A stretch of DNA of 64,000 nucleotides from UTCHB3 sp964625575 (GCA_964625575.1 CAZVBQ010000001.1:62001-126000); one strand, 5' to 3'. Positions 26,586-36,171 are shown, counted from the first letter of the stretch. The notes: generated by a model not told the origin, from the sequence alone. A program made the numbers and translations.

Positions 26586-28068
26586 TGTACTTTTAATTTT
26601 TCTGGTTTCCGGAGAAGCTGTCGGTCAGAAGGATACTTCCAAGATATCCTCAAAATACTGGACTGCCGGCTCGAAAGAGATATGGCAGACAATTGATGGT
26701 ATTTTAAACGATCCAAATCTTTCAGGTGCCAATTGGGGCGTTGTTGTTCAGGCGGTCAACTCAGGTGAAGTTCTCTACAAACGGAACGAGAACAAGCTGA
26801 TGAATTCAGCCTCTTTGGTGAAACTTATAACAACTGCCGCCGCGTTAAATTACCTTGGTTCTGACTATACCTATGAAACTCAGATCAGAGCCACAGGTAC
26901 GATCGAGAATGACCAGCTCAAAGGTGATCTGATCGTGGTAGGCGCCGGTGATCCCACAATCTCGGGCAAATTCACCGACAGGGAAGTGTATTCAGTTTTT
27001 AACGCTTGGGCAGACAGGCTGCTCGAGCTCGGCGTGACCGGCGTAGCGGGTGACTTGATCGGCTATGATGTGCTATTTGATCAGGCAATACCGGGTGAAG
27101 GATGGCAATGGAATCATTTAGTGGAGTGGTTCTCGGCCGCACCGTCTTCCCTGGCTTTCAACGATAATTCCGTTGACGTTTTTATTACTCCTGGCACAAC
27201 AGGCGAATTGGCAAACATTGAACTTAGCCCCGACACCCGATATATCACCGTGCTGAATGATATTGCCACTGTCACTAGAGATTCGGCATCTTATGTTGAA
27301 GTATCAAGGGTTCCGGGATCAAATGTGATAAAACTTTCAGGCAGGATCAGCCTGCGTGACAAATCGATAACCCGAAGTCTTTCAGTTGACGATCCGGTTG
27401 AATTTTTCCTTCAAAACCTGAAAGAAGTTTTTCATAGACGGGGTATCAGGATCAAAGGGAGAATCAAACTCGCTTCGAGGATGCCAGATCAAATAACGCT
27501 TGATGGCACAACACTTCTCTTCAGACACAAATCGAGACCATTCTCAGAGATTGTGAAAATTTGCAACAAGAACAGCCATAACTTTTATGCCGAGCAGATT
27601 TTGAAGACGATGGGCTTGGTTGACAAGGGATTGGGAACAGTTGATAACGGTTTGAAAGTTGAGAATGACTGGTTGGAGAGGGCCGGTGTAAGTCCAAACT
27701 CCCTCCGTATCGTGGATGGCAGCGGTTTGAGTCTTTTAAACTTGACTTCCGCCGAAATATTCGCCAAACTGTTGCGGTATCTGTATCGCTCCGATGATTT
27801 CTCAGCCTTTTATAATTCACTTCCTGTTGCAGGCAGGGATGGTTCGATGGCTGACAGGTTATTGGATGGAAGTGCCGCGAACAATCTCAGGGCAAAGCCC
27901 GGTTTGAATGAAAATGTAAGAAGTCTCGCGGGTTATATAAAGACCGCCGATAATGAAACCTTGATAGTTGTGTTCATGGCAAACAACTACCTTGTGCCGT
28001 ATTCATTTATCGACACGGTAATTGATAAGATTTGTAACAGATTAAGTATTTTGAAAAGAAAGAAATAG
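26557..28068 (+). CDS. dacB: D-alanyl-D-alanine carboxypeptidase/endopeptidase (PBP4, DacB family) with altered KTG box
   Basis: Trims or cleaves peptidoglycan cross-links in the periplasm. From the ATG at 26557 the protein has 503 residues and a signal peptide (MYSRNTLAVSVLLIFLVSG). The active-site SLVK box is at 86-89 (Ser86 nucleophile, Lys89), and SHN at 340-342 matches SxN. The third box, normally KTG, reads KPG at 447-449. I chose this start because it gives the signal peptide; an upstream in-frame ATG at 26482 lies deep in rluB. The 29-base overlap with rluB is unremarkable here. Activity may be altered by the KPG change. Confidence 0.88.
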   Translation: MYSRNTLAVSVLLIFLVSGEAVGQKDTSKISSKYWTAGSKEIWQTIDGILNDPNLSGANWGVVVQAVNSGEVLYKRNENKLMNSASLVKLITTAAALNYLGSDYTYETQIRATGTIENDQLKGDLIVVGAGDPTISGKFTDREVYSVFNAWADRLLELGVTGVAGDLIGYDVLFDQAIPGEGWQWNHLVEWFSAAPSSLAFNDNSVDVFITPGTTGELANIELSPDTRYITVLNDIATVTRDSASYVEVSRVPGSNVIKLSGRISLRDKSITRSLSVDDPVEFFLQNLKEVFHRRGIRIKGRIKLASRMPDQITLDGTTLLFRHKSRPFSEIVKICNKNSHNFYAEQILKTMGLVDKGLGTVDNGLKVENDWLERAGVSPNSLRIVDGSGLSLLNLTSAEIFAKLLRYLYRSDDFSAFYNSLPVAGRDGSMADRLLDGSAANNLRAKPGLNENVRSLAGYIKTADNETLIVVFMANNYLVPYSFIDTVIDKICNRLSILKRKK

Positions 28069-28077
28069 AGGAATAAA

Positions 28078-29586
28078 TTGGAAAATCTCCAGTTAAATGA
28101 AGATCTTAACTCACTGATGAAGAGACGCCTTGAAGAGCTTGAAGAACTTAAAAGCAAAGGTGTTGAACCATTCGCTTACAGTTTCAACGTAAATGCTGAC
28201 TCAAAGGACATTATTGAAAATTACGTTGAAGACTCAAAAAGGGAAGTATCAATTGCCGGCAGAATTGTGACCATCAGAAGAATGGGTAAGGCATCGTTCG
28301 CCCATATTCAGGACAGGTCAGGTAAGATCCAGATCTACTTGAAAAGGGATGACATTCCGGAACAGTACGAGAACTTCAAACTTTATGATATCGGCGATAT
28401 CATAGGTATTGAGGGGTATGTTTTCCGGACGAGGACAGGTGAGATCTCTGTACATGCCACGGATCTTAAATTATTAACTAAATCGATCCGTCCCATCCCT
28501 GTTCCCAAAGAGCTCATCGACGATGAGGGAAACCGGGTTGTGTATGATCAGTTCTCCGATAAAGAACTGCGCTATCGCCAGCGTTACCTTGATCTGATCC
28601 TTAACCCTGAAGTTAAAAATGTTTTTGTTACCAGATCGAAAATAATTTCATCAATGAGGTCATTTCTCGATTCAAAAGGGATCCTCGAAGTTGAAACCCC
28701 GGCACTTCAGACGATTTATGGCGGCGCTTCGGCCAGACCCTTTATCACTCACCACAACGCGCTTGATATTCCACTCTATCTCAGGATAGCCGACGAGTTA
28801 TATCTTAAAAGGTTGATCGTTGGTGGTTTTGACGGTGTTTATGAAATTTCAAAAGACTTCCGTAACGAGGGAATGGATAAAACCCACAATCCTGAATTCA
28901 CGATGATGGAAGTGTATGTGGCATATCGTGACTACGAATGGATGATGTCGTTCGTCGAAGAAATGGTCGAACACATCTGCAATTTCGTTTACGGCACAAC
29001 CGAATTTGAGATAGACGGTACTATGATCAACTTCAAAGGACCGTGGAGAAGGGTTTCAATGGTTGACTCACTTAGAGAGAAAACCGGAGTTGATTTCCTG
29101 ACCGCGAGTGACGATGAAGTGTTGGATGTTGCTAAAAAACACGGAATAGATACCAAAAAATTACAGAGCCGTGGAAAGATCATCGACGAACTTTTTGAAA
29201 TAACCACACAGCACGAGTTGGTTCAACCAACATTCGTAATCGACTATCCCGTGGTCACTTCTCCTTTGGCTAAAAAACACAGGGAAAAAGAAGGACTGGT
29301 TGAAAGATTTGAAGGCTTCGTTCTCGGAAGGGAGATATGCAACGCTTTCAGTGAGTTAAACGATCCGATTGATCAGCGTTCCAGATTTGAAGATCAGCTT
29401 AAGCAGCGTGAACAGGGTGACGATGAGGCGCAAGTGATCGATGAAGATTTCGTCCGCGCTCTTGAGTACGGCATGCCACCAACCGCGGGGCTTGGTGTCG
29501 GAATCGACCGGCTTGTGATGCTTCTCGCCAATCAGCCATCGATCAGAGACGTGATCCTCTTCCCAACCATGAAACCATTGAAGTAG
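28078..29586 (+). CDS. lysS: Lysine--tRNA ligase (class II)
   Basis: Charges tRNA-Lys. The 502-residue protein has an N-terminal OB-fold anticodon-binding domain (about 55-150; VSIAGRIVTIRRMGKASFAHIQD) and the class II catalytic core, with motif 1 around the YRQRYLDLI region, motif 2 FRNEGMDKTHNPEFT and motif 3 GLGVGIDRLVMLL. The TTG start at 28078 has GAGGA just upstream. Confidence 0.96.
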   Translation: MENLQLNEDLNSLMKRRLEELEELKSKGVEPFAYSFNVNADSKDIIENYVEDSKREVSIAGRIVTIRRMGKASFAHIQDRSGKIQIYLKRDDIPEQYENFKLYDIGDIIGIEGYVFRTRTGEISVHATDLKLLTKSIRPIPVPKELIDDEGNRVVYDQFSDKELRYRQRYLDLILNPEVKNVFVTRSKIISSMRSFLDSKGILEVETPALQTIYGGASARPFITHHNALDIPLYLRIADELYLKRLIVGGFDGVYEISKDFRNEGMDKTHNPEFTMMEVYVAYRDYEWMMSFVEEMVEHICNFVYGTTEFEIDGTMINFKGPWRRVSMVDSLREKTGVDFLTASDDEVLDVAKKHGIDTKKLQSRGKIIDELFEITTQHELVQPTFVIDYPVVTSPLAKKHREKEGLVERFEGFVLGREICNAFSELNDPIDQRSRFEDQLKQREQGDDEAQVIDEDFVRALEYGMPPTAGLGVGIDRLVMLLANQPSIRDVILFPTMKPLK

Positions 29587-30530
29587 TGTTCAGAAAGTAT
29601 CTGTTTTTATTTCTTTGTATTACAGTAATCAGACTCTTGCCGCAAAGTGACAGCGGCAAGGGTCTGTTGATGCCCGATCCTGAAACTTTCACGCTTCATC
29701 GAAGCTATGATTCACTCCCTGACCTCCCACAGGTTAACTGCAAAATTGAGTTCCCAAAACCCGACTACCTGCTACTCGGAGGGATGGGGACCGCCTATCT
29801 TGGAAGTATCGCGGCAATCCATTTTTATCAGAGCAATGCCTGGTGGAGTGGAAGAACCGGAAAATTCAGGATCATCGAGGATTGGGATTATGCCCTTTCA
29901 GTGGATAAATTGGGGCATTTCTACTCACCGGTAATTCTCGCCCATGCTTTCTCGATCGGGTTTGAAGCCGCGAAGGTTGATTACGGAACCGGTATCTGGT
30001 GGTCATCGGCTGCCGCGCTTCTGTTCCAGCTTTATGTGGAAGTATACGATGGCTTCGCCCAGGATTGGGGGTTCAGTACCGGGGACGCTATCAGTGATCT
30101 CGCGGGGGCTGCTTACCCCGTTCTGCAATACTATTATCCCGTTCTTTATAATTTTCAGCCCAGGTTTAGCTACTGGCCTGTAAAACTTGGGAAAGAAGGG
30201 CACAATCAGGGACAAAAGATCATCATGGTTGATGACTATGAGGGTCAGAAATTCTGGCTTTCGATGAGAGTGCACAATCTATTCGGAGAAGGTTTTAAGA
30301 AAATTTGGCCCGATTTCCTCATGTTGAGTGTGGGGTATGGTGTCCGTGACCTCGACGGCAGAGGAGGGGGAAAATCGGATATTTTTATTGCCTTGGATAT
30401 CGACTATGAAAAAATACCACTGTATGGTAGTTTTTGGCAGATGGTAAAAAATTCACTCGGATACATCAAGTTCCCCATGCCCGCAATCAGGATAACCAAC
30501 GGCGTGGCATTCTTCGGATTCGCGTTTTAA
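29586..30530 (+). CDS. DUF2279 family protein
   Basis: A 314-residue predicted exported protein with an N-terminal signal (about 1-20). The DUF2279 core is at about 95-185 (DKLGHFYSPVILAHAF, then YDGFAQDWGFSTGDAISDLAGA). It ends in a strand-rich tail finishing with Phe (FFGFAF), as outer-membrane proteins do. The function is unknown. The GTG start overlaps the lysS stop by one base, and the next gene starts in its own stop (TAATG). Confidence 0.8.
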   Translation: MFRKYLFLFLCITVIRLLPQSDSGKGLLMPDPETFTLHRSYDSLPDLPQVNCKIEFPKPDYLLLGGMGTAYLGSIAAIHFYQSNAWWSGRTGKFRIIEDWDYALSVDKLGHFYSPVILAHAFSIGFEAAKVDYGTGIWWSSAAALLFQLYVEVYDGFAQDWGFSTGDAISDLAGAAYPVLQYYYPVLYNFQPRFSYWPVKLGKEGHNQGQKIIMVDDYEGQKFWLSMRVHNLFGEGFKKIWPDFLMLSVGYGVRDLDGRGGGKSDIFIALDIDYEKIPLYGSFWQMVKNSLGYIKFPMPAIRITNGVAFFGFAF

Positions 30531-31273
30531 TGGAAGTTACCTCTTTTTCTTTTATTGTCCCTGTTCTTAATGAAGAGAAACTGCTTCCCGCCTTCATCCA
30601 GAATATTATGGAAATCCGTAGCAACCGGGGGCAATTCAGTATTGAATTGATCGTGGCTGACGGGGGAAGCAGCGACGGTAGTGTTGCAATCGCGCGCAAG
30701 AATGCAGACCATTTTGTTGACGCAAGTAAAGAAGAGATCAACAATATTGCTTCGGGCAGGAATGCAGGTGCCGCGAGATCAAGCGGGGACATTCTGGTAT
30801 TTTGCAATGCTGATATTATGTTTGATGAAACCGGTGGGCTTCTCAATAAAATAGCACGTAAATTTGAGCGTGAACCGGAATTGATCGCCATGGCGGCGTG
30901 GGTGGAGACTTTCCCGGATGAAGAAACTACCATTGACAGACTCTTCCACACGTTCTATAATCACTATTTTCGCTTGCTCAATCTGCTCGGAGTGGGGATG
31001 GGCAGAGGAGAATGTATCATTGTAAAGAGAGAAGCATTTTTCAAAGCCGGTGGATTTGATGATTCCCTCCCCGCGGGCGAGGATTTTGATCTCTTCAATA
31101 AGCTCATCCGCCTTGGAAAAGTTAAATACACAAGAGCTATAAAAGTTTTTGAATCACCACGAAGATTTCGTGAGTATGGTTATTTTAAAGTTACGGCGCT
31201 GTGGACTCTTAACGCCACTTCTGTTTATTTTCGTAAAAGATCTGTTTCCAACAAGTGGAAGCAAGTCAGATAG
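30530..31273 (+). CDS. Glycosyltransferase family 2 protein
   Basis: A 247-residue GT-A fold enzyme using a nucleotide-sugar donor. It shows the N-terminal FIVPVLNEEKLL motif, VADGGSSDGS, and FCNADI with the acidic metal-binding pair. I chose the ATG at 30530 because it overlaps the preceding stop and begins at the family N-terminus; an upstream in-frame ATG at 30434 only adds residues from the other gene's frame. The acceptor is unknown. Confidence 0.88.
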   Translation: MEVTSFSFIVPVLNEEKLLPAFIQNIMEIRSNRGQFSIELIVADGGSSDGSVAIARKNADHFVDASKEEINNIASGRNAGAARSSGDILVFCNADIMFDETGGLLNKIARKFEREPELIAMAAWVETFPDEETTIDRLFHTFYNHYFRLLNLLGVGMGRGECIIVKREAFFKAGGFDDSLPAGEDFDLFNKLIRLGKVKYTRAIKVFESPRRFREYGYFKVTALWTLNATSVYFRKRSVSNKWKQVR

Positions 31274-31285
31274 ATTTAAGAAAAC

Positions 31286-32878
31286 ATGGATAACAAAGTA
31301 GTTAAAGCATTACTTTTTCTGATTTTAGCCCTTTCACTTGTCATGATTTATGACCGCGTTTCCGGCGGAGCGGGGTTCGGGTCGCTCGGTAGCAAGAACA
31401 AGATCGATGAAGTCTACGATCTTGTGAAAGGTGCCTATGTGGATGACGTTGAAGACTCTTCTCTCAGCAGAATGGCAATTGAGGGCTTGCTCTCGGGCCT
31501 TGATCCACACAGTATCTACCTCACCAAGGATGAAGTTAGCAGTAATGAAGAGGAAATGAAAGGGGAGTTCGAGGGTATTGGAATCGAATTTCAGATGATC
31601 AGCGACACCGTAAACGTGGTAAGTGTAATGGCCGGTGGGCCAAGTGAGAAGGCAGGTTTGATGCCGGGCGACAAGATTGTGATGATCGATGGCACTTCCG
31701 CTGTAAAAATGGATACGGACAAGATAAGAAAGAAAATTAAAGGCAGGGAGGGGACGGCGGTTAAAATATCCGTTGTCAGGTATGGCACAAAAGACCTGAA
31801 ATCACTAATGATCAAGAGGGGAAAGATTCCCGTAAAATCAGTGACGGCCGGGTTTATGCTTGACAACAAAACCGGTTACCTTAATATTGTCAGATTCGGC
31901 GAAAAAACCTCATCCGAAGTGCTTGACATGCTGAATTCTCTTCGAGCAAAGGGGATGACTCAGGTGGTTCTCGATCTCCGGAACAATCCGGGAGGGTACC
32001 TTCAGGAAGCGGTTAAAATAGCGGATTTCTTCCTTGATGGATCCAAAGTGATTGTTTCCACAAAAGGAAGAATTTCACAAGCGAACGACGTACTGAAAGC
32101 TGAGCAAACATTTGTTTTTGAGAAAATGCCTCTTGTTATTCTTATAAACAGATCAAGTGCATCAGCCTCAGAGATACTCGCGGGCGCGATTCAAGACTGG
32201 GACAGAGGTCTCGTAATCGGTGAAAGAAGTTTCGGAAAAGGACTTGTCCAGCAACAGATAGAACTTTCTGACGGATCTGCCGTCAGACTTACAATCGCGA
32301 AATATTATACTCCTCTCGGTCGTTCCATTCAACGAAATTATGACGACAAGATGAAGTACTATGACGAGGTTGCGCACCGTGAAGAAGAAGAAGATTCTCT
32401 CGGAGTGATTGGTGACACCCCGGTTAAAGATCTTCCGGTATTTCACACTCCCGCGAAGAGAAAATTGCTGGGTGGGGGAGGTATTACACCCGACTACAAA
32501 GCCGGCAAATATGAGAATTCTAAAGGTACTCTCGCTCTGTTTCGTAGCAATTATTATTCACAGGTTTCGCTTGCCTGGTTTGAGCAAAACGGAGAAGGGA
32601 TCAGGAAGAAATACAAGACTGTGGAAGATTTTGGTAAGAATTTCAGTTTTTTACCCGCTGATGAGATTTTCTTCAGAAATTTTGCGGAAAGATTCGGTAC
32701 TACCGGAGAGATAACCGATGGAGATGTACTTTCGGTCAGAATAAAAGCCGAGATCGCAAGGTATCTATGGCAACAACAGGGATTTTATTACGTATACATG
32801 ACGAGCGACGAAACTGTAAACAAAGCGGTGTCACTTATGAGTGAAGCAGCCTCAATAGCGAAACTTGCACAGAATTAG
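31286..32878 (+). CDS. S41 family C-terminal processing peptidase (CtpA-like)
   Basis: A 530-residue envelope serine protease that degrades or trims proteins from their C-termini. A membrane anchor (about 8-22) is followed by a PDZ domain (about 95-180) and the S41 catalytic core, with LDLRNNPGGYLQEAV at about 229-243. The catalytic dyad is the Ser in SASASE (about 295) and Lys318 in SFGKG. All catalytic elements appear intact. It begins 12 bases after the glycosyltransferase gene. Confidence 0.93.
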   Translation: MDNKVVKALLFLILALSLVMIYDRVSGGAGFGSLGSKNKIDEVYDLVKGAYVDDVEDSSLSRMAIEGLLSGLDPHSIYLTKDEVSSNEEEMKGEFEGIGIEFQMISDTVNVVSVMAGGPSEKAGLMPGDKIVMIDGTSAVKMDTDKIRKKIKGREGTAVKISVVRYGTKDLKSLMIKRGKIPVKSVTAGFMLDNKTGYLNIVRFGEKTSSEVLDMLNSLRAKGMTQVVLDLRNNPGGYLQEAVKIADFFLDGSKVIVSTKGRISQANDVLKAEQTFVFEKMPLVILINRSSASASEILAGAIQDWDRGLVIGERSFGKGLVQQQIELSDGSAVRLTIAKYYTPLGRSIQRNYDDKMKYYDEVAHREEEEDSLGVIGDTPVKDLPVFHTPAKRKLLGGGGITPDYKAGKYENSKGTLALFRSNYYSQVSLAWFEQNGEGIRKKYKTVEDFGKNFSFLPADEIFFRNFAERFGTTGEITDGDVLSVRIKAEIARYLWQQQGFYYVYMTSDETVNKAVSLMSEAASIAKLAQN

Positions 32879-32890
32879 GACATTTACCAA

Positions 32891-33442
32891 ATGAAAAAAC
32901 ACTCAATTTACCCCTATAATGATAAATTCCCGGTATTAGGTGAAAACGTCTTCATAGCTGATGGTGTCAGATTGATAGGGGATGTTCAGATCGGCGACAA
33001 TTCCTCGGTATGGTATAATTCGGTGATAAGAGCCGACATTAACCACGTTAAAATCGGTAGGTTTACCAACATTCAGGATGGTTCGGTGCTGCATGTGAAC
33101 AGTGATAATTTCCCGCTGATCATAGGCGACCACGTCACTGTAGGGCACAACGCGAACCTTCATGCCTGCACGATCGAAGACTTTTCCCTCATAGGAATTG
33201 GTGCCGTGATACTCGATGGTGCCCTGGTTGAGAGGTATTCACTCGTTGCCGCGGGATCAGTTGTGACTCCCGGCACGGTGATAAAGTCAGGATTTATGTA
33301 TGCCGGCACACCGGCAAAATTAATTCGCGAATTAAGTGAGAAAGAACTTGCTTATTTCGAGAAAAGTGCTTATCATTATTTTGAGATTGCAAAAGAAAGT
33401 GAAAAATCGATTTTCAATCATCAAAAAATGGAATTGAAATGA
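32891..33442 (+). CDS. Gamma-carbonic anhydrase family protein
   Basis: A 183-residue left-handed beta-helix protein of the gamma-carbonic anhydrase/YrdA group. Three histidines in VLHVN and GHNANLHAC match the zinc ligands between subunits. It may hydrate CO2, but many YrdA members are inactive or uncharacterised. It overlaps ybeY by 4 bases. Confidence 0.88.
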   Translation: MKKHSIYPYNDKFPVLGENVFIADGVRLIGDVQIGDNSSVWYNSVIRADINHVKIGRFTNIQDGSVLHVNSDNFPLIIGDHVTVGHNANLHACTIEDFSLIGIGAVILDGALVERYSLVAAGSVVTPGTVIKSGFMYAGTPAKLIRELSEKELAYFEKSAYHYFEIAKESEKSIFNHQKMELK

Positions 33443-33876
33443 AAAATATTGATGTCGAAATTCACTCACAGCCAAGCTTGACGAAAACTCTCGTCAAGTC
33501 GATAGTAAGCGAAGTTTCCAAAATAAAGGAATGTAAATTTTCATATCTGGAGATATCTTTCGTCACCAAAGATATCATCCATGAAATCAATAAAGAGCAT
33601 CTGCATCACGACTATCCGACAGATATTATTACTTTCGAATATGATCGAAGTGAAGATGGCATTATTGATGGTGAATTGATAATCTGCAGCGAAGTGGCGG
33701 CAGAGAACGCGGAAGAATTTGGTGTGACAGTTGAAAGTGAGTTACTTAGACTTATTGTTCATGGAATCCTCCATCTTATCGGCTTCGATGATACAGATGA
33801 GGAGAAGCAAAAGGTCATGAAAAATGAGGAGGACAAACTTGTTGAATTGCTTTATCCCAAATTATTTCTTATATAA
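33439..33876 (+). CDS. ybeY: Endoribonuclease YbeY
   Basis: A 145-residue zinc endoribonuclease for 16S rRNA 3'-end maturation and ribosome quality control. The metal motif is HGILHLIGFDD, where the first two histidines are kept and the usual third His is replaced by Asp. Asp at this place is seen in Bacteroidota YbeY, so activity is still expected. It follows the carbonic anhydrase gene with a 4-base overlap. Confidence 0.93.
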   Translation: MKNIDVEIHSQPSLTKTLVKSIVSEVSKIKECKFSYLEISFVTKDIIHEINKEHLHHDYPTDIITFEYDRSEDGIIDGELIICSEVAAENAEEFGVTVESELLRLIVHGILHLIGFDDTDEEKQKVMKNEEDKLVELLYPKLFLI

Positions 33877-33898
33877 TAAAGTAACTTTCTGAGTTTTT

Positions 33899-34795
33899 GT
33901 GACAGGCGATCTGCACCGGTTTCGCGATGAATTTTTAATGCTCCACGAGAGCGGAAGAAACAGTTCGCGAAACACTATAACGGCATATAAGAATGATCTG
34001 GACGGTTTCATTTCGTTCTGTGAAGAGACGAATGTGAGCGATCCCGGGAAGATTACGATCAAACTCGTTAAACGGTATCTTGTTCACTTGAATTCGTGTG
34101 AATTCGACCGGTCAACCATAGCGAGAAAGATGACCTCACTCCGCGTGTTTTTCGATTATCTTGTTGAGACTGAAGTAATCGACTACAACTACGTCAGAGA
34201 CATAAAAAATCCCAAATTTCAGCGTAAACTGCCGGATATCGTATCCGAGCAGGAGTTTAACCACACTGCTGATCTGGCCAAGGATTCAGCCGGGAATAAA
34301 TACAAAGTGTTTCTTCACGCGGCAATACTTGAACTGCTCTACGGATGTTCATTGCGTGTCTCGGAAGTGTGCTCTGTGAGAACAGGGGATATAGATCTTT
34401 CACACGGTAGCTTGAGAGTAACCGGTAAGGGTTCAAAAACCCGCATTGTTCCGGTTGGGAAGAAATCGCTTACAGTTCTTCAGCAGTACAAGGATCTCAG
34501 AAATGGTTTTCCGGTTGATCCCGTTTTCCTGATCAACGCGAACGGCAGGAGGGTTAACCAGCAGTATGTATACAGACTTGTGAGAAAACTGCTTTCAAGC
34601 ACCACTGACATAAGGAAAAAAAGTCCACACGTGTTGAGACACAGTTCGGCAACACACATGTTGGACAACGGCGCGGATCTGCTCGCCATCAAAGAAATTT
34701 TAGGACATGAAAACCTTTCAACCACACAAATATACACTCATGTCAGCATCGAACGGTTGAAAGGGATATACAAAAAAGCACACCCAAAATCATAA
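33899..34795 (+). CDS. Tyrosine recombinase of the XerC/XerD type
   Basis: A 298-residue site-specific recombinase for chromosome dimer resolution. An N-terminal SAM-like DNA-binding domain (about 1-95) and a catalytic domain carry the full set Arg153, Lys177, His244, Arg247, His270 and nucleophile Tyr280. Length and position among housekeeping genes argue for a Xer protein, not a phage integrase. The GTG start at 33899 follows ybeY by 22 bases. XerC versus XerD cannot be decided from sequence alone. Confidence 0.92.
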   Translation: MTGDLHRFRDEFLMLHESGRNSSRNTITAYKNDLDGFISFCEETNVSDPGKITIKLVKRYLVHLNSCEFDRSTIARKMTSLRVFFDYLVETEVIDYNYVRDIKNPKFQRKLPDIVSEQEFNHTADLAKDSAGNKYKVFLHAAILELLYGCSLRVSEVCSVRTGDIDLSHGSLRVTGKGSKTRIVPVGKKSLTVLQQYKDLRNGFPVDPVFLINANGRRVNQQYVYRLVRKLLSSTTDIRKKSPHVLRHSSATHMLDNGADLLAIKEILGHENLSTTQIYTHVSIERLKGIYKKAHPKS

Positions 34796-34809
34796 TATCG
34801 GGAGGTACC

Positions 34810-35127
34810 ATGAATATCCAGATAACAGCAAGAAAATTTACCGCCAGAGAGACTCTGAAAAGCCTGATCAAGGAAGAAGTTCTCCATCTGCAGAGGTTTT
34901 CTGACGAGATCCTTGATGTCGAAGTGGTTCTGAGTTATCAGAACGTTCACGACAGTATCAAGGAAGTAGAGTTGATTGCTAAACTCCCAGGTACAGTTTT
35001 AACGGCAAAAGACACTTCTGACGAGTATCATAAAGCAGTTAAATCGGCAGTGGAAAAGATCCAGAAACAGATACATAAAAGAAAAACAAAGAGAGAAGCA
35101 GACAAGAAAGGCGACCTGGAGTTATAA
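34810..35127 (+). CDS. hpf: Ribosome hibernation-promoting factor, short form
   Basis: A 105-residue short HPF/RaiA protein that binds the 30S decoding site to make or stabilise inactive ribosomes in stationary phase. Its N-terminus (MNIQITARKFTA) and basic C-terminus fit the family. GGGAGG lies just before the ATG. hprK follows 3 bases later. Confidence 0.92.
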   Translation: MNIQITARKFTARETLKSLIKEEVLHLQRFSDEILDVEVVLSYQNVHDSIKEVELIAKLPGTVLTAKDTSDEYHKAVKSAVEKIQKQIHKRKTKREADKKGDLEL

Positions 35128-35130
35128 TAC

Positions 35131-36132
35131 TTGGAACTGATCAACAAACAATTCATTACAGTTGAATTCTTCTATACTAGAACTGCTGATAAGTTCAAAA
35201 TTGTAAACTTTTCAGGTAAATGTGGCTTTAACAGAAAAATAAAAGAACCTAATTTACACAGACCCGGCCTCGCATTGGCCGGGTTTGTTGATTTATTCTC
35301 TTACTCAAGAATTCAGGTGTTCGGGAATACCGAGATCAGATACCTCTCATCACTTGACACAGAGCAGAGAAGGACCGCGATTGAACGCCTCTTCAGCTTT
35401 GACCTTCCATGCATTATAATCACAAATGGAACGGTTCCCTTCCCCGAGATGATCGAACTCGCTGAAAAATATGATGTCGGGGTCTTTGGTTCTCCTGATT
35501 CAACCACCCGGTTGAGTTTTTTCATCAGTGATTTTCTCGACGATCAGTTTCTTCCGCAGGCATCGCTTCACGCTTCACTTGTTGATGTGTACGGAGTGGG
35601 AATTATTTTCACCGGGCAGTCCGGTGTGGGCAAGAGTGAGGTGGCACTCGATCTTATTGAACGCGGTCACAGGCTCGTGGCTGACGACGTGGTTATAGCC
35701 ACAAGAAAAGGGGAGGGGATTTTGATGGGTTCAGGAACCGACATTTCCAAACATTTCATGGAGATCAGAGGTCTGGGGCTCATCAATGTCGAGCGAATGT
35801 TTGGAATCAGAGCGATCAGATACCAAAAGAGAATCGAAGTGGTGGTAAATCTCGAGATCTGGGATCCAGGAACTGAATACACAAGAACCGGACTTGATAC
35901 CGACACCACAACGATCATGGATGTCGAGTTGCCATACATACGCTTGCCGATAGTTCCGGGGAAAAACATAACTGTAATCACGGAAGTGATAGCATTGAAC
36001 TACCTGCTGAAACACTATGGTTACGACAGCGCAAAAGTATTCAGAGAGCGACTTGAACGTAAGCTCCGCCAGACCGAGGGAGATGAAAATCCATCGCGGG
36101 GGATTGATTACTTTGAACACGATTTTGAGTAA
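35131..36132 (+). CDS. hprK: HPr kinase/phosphorylase
   Basis: A bifunctional regulator that phosphorylates or dephosphorylates HPr on serine. At 333 residues it has His147 before VDVYG, the P-loop GQSGVGKS at 162-169, Asp186 in ADDVV, and the family signature EIRGLGLINVERMFG at about 211-225. All catalytic residues are present. In bacteria without sugar PTS transport, HprK is kept with HPr or NPr-like proteins as a regulatory branch; no HPr or EI gene is in the window. The TTG start at 35131 has CTGGAG upstream. Confidence 0.93.
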   Translation: MELINKQFITVEFFYTRTADKFKIVNFSGKCGFNRKIKEPNLHRPGLALAGFVDLFSYSRIQVFGNTEIRYLSSLDTEQRRTAIERLFSFDLPCIIITNGTVPFPEMIELAEKYDVGVFGSPDSTTRLSFFISDFLDDQFLPQASLHASLVDVYGVGIIFTGQSGVGKSEVALDLIERGHRLVADDVVIATRKGEGILMGSGTDISKHFMEIRGLGLINVERMFGIRAIRYQKRIEVVVNLEIWDPGTEYTRTGLDTDTTTIMDVELPYIRLPIVPGKNITVITEVIALNYLLKHYGYDSAKVFRERLERKLRQTEGDENPSRGIDYFEHDFE

Positions 36133-36140
36133 GCTTTTGT

Positions 36141-36171
36141 TTTGCATAGTAATCTCATTTTGTTAGTTTTG
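36141..36171 (+). promoter_or_regulatory. Bacteroidota-type promoter for the M23 peptidase gene
   Basis: TTTG at 36141-36144, then 19 bases, then TAGTTTTG at 36164-36171. This matches the TTTG-N19-TAnnTTTG consensus for the Bacteroidota housekeeping sigma. It lies in the 84-base gap after hprK, 45 bases before the ATG of the M23 peptidase gene. Confidence 0.75.

Noticed and set aside
33899..34795. Tyrosine recombinase as an integrase of a mobile element
   Set aside because: It is 298 residues with full Xer residues, sits among housekeeping genes, and no attachment repeats or cargo are visible.
35262..35284. Terminator-like hairpin ACCCGGCC/GGCCGGGT inside hprK
   Set aside because: It codes for the conserved HRPGLALAGF stretch of HprK, so the repeat is probably a result of the codons. 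Attenuation is possible but not supported.
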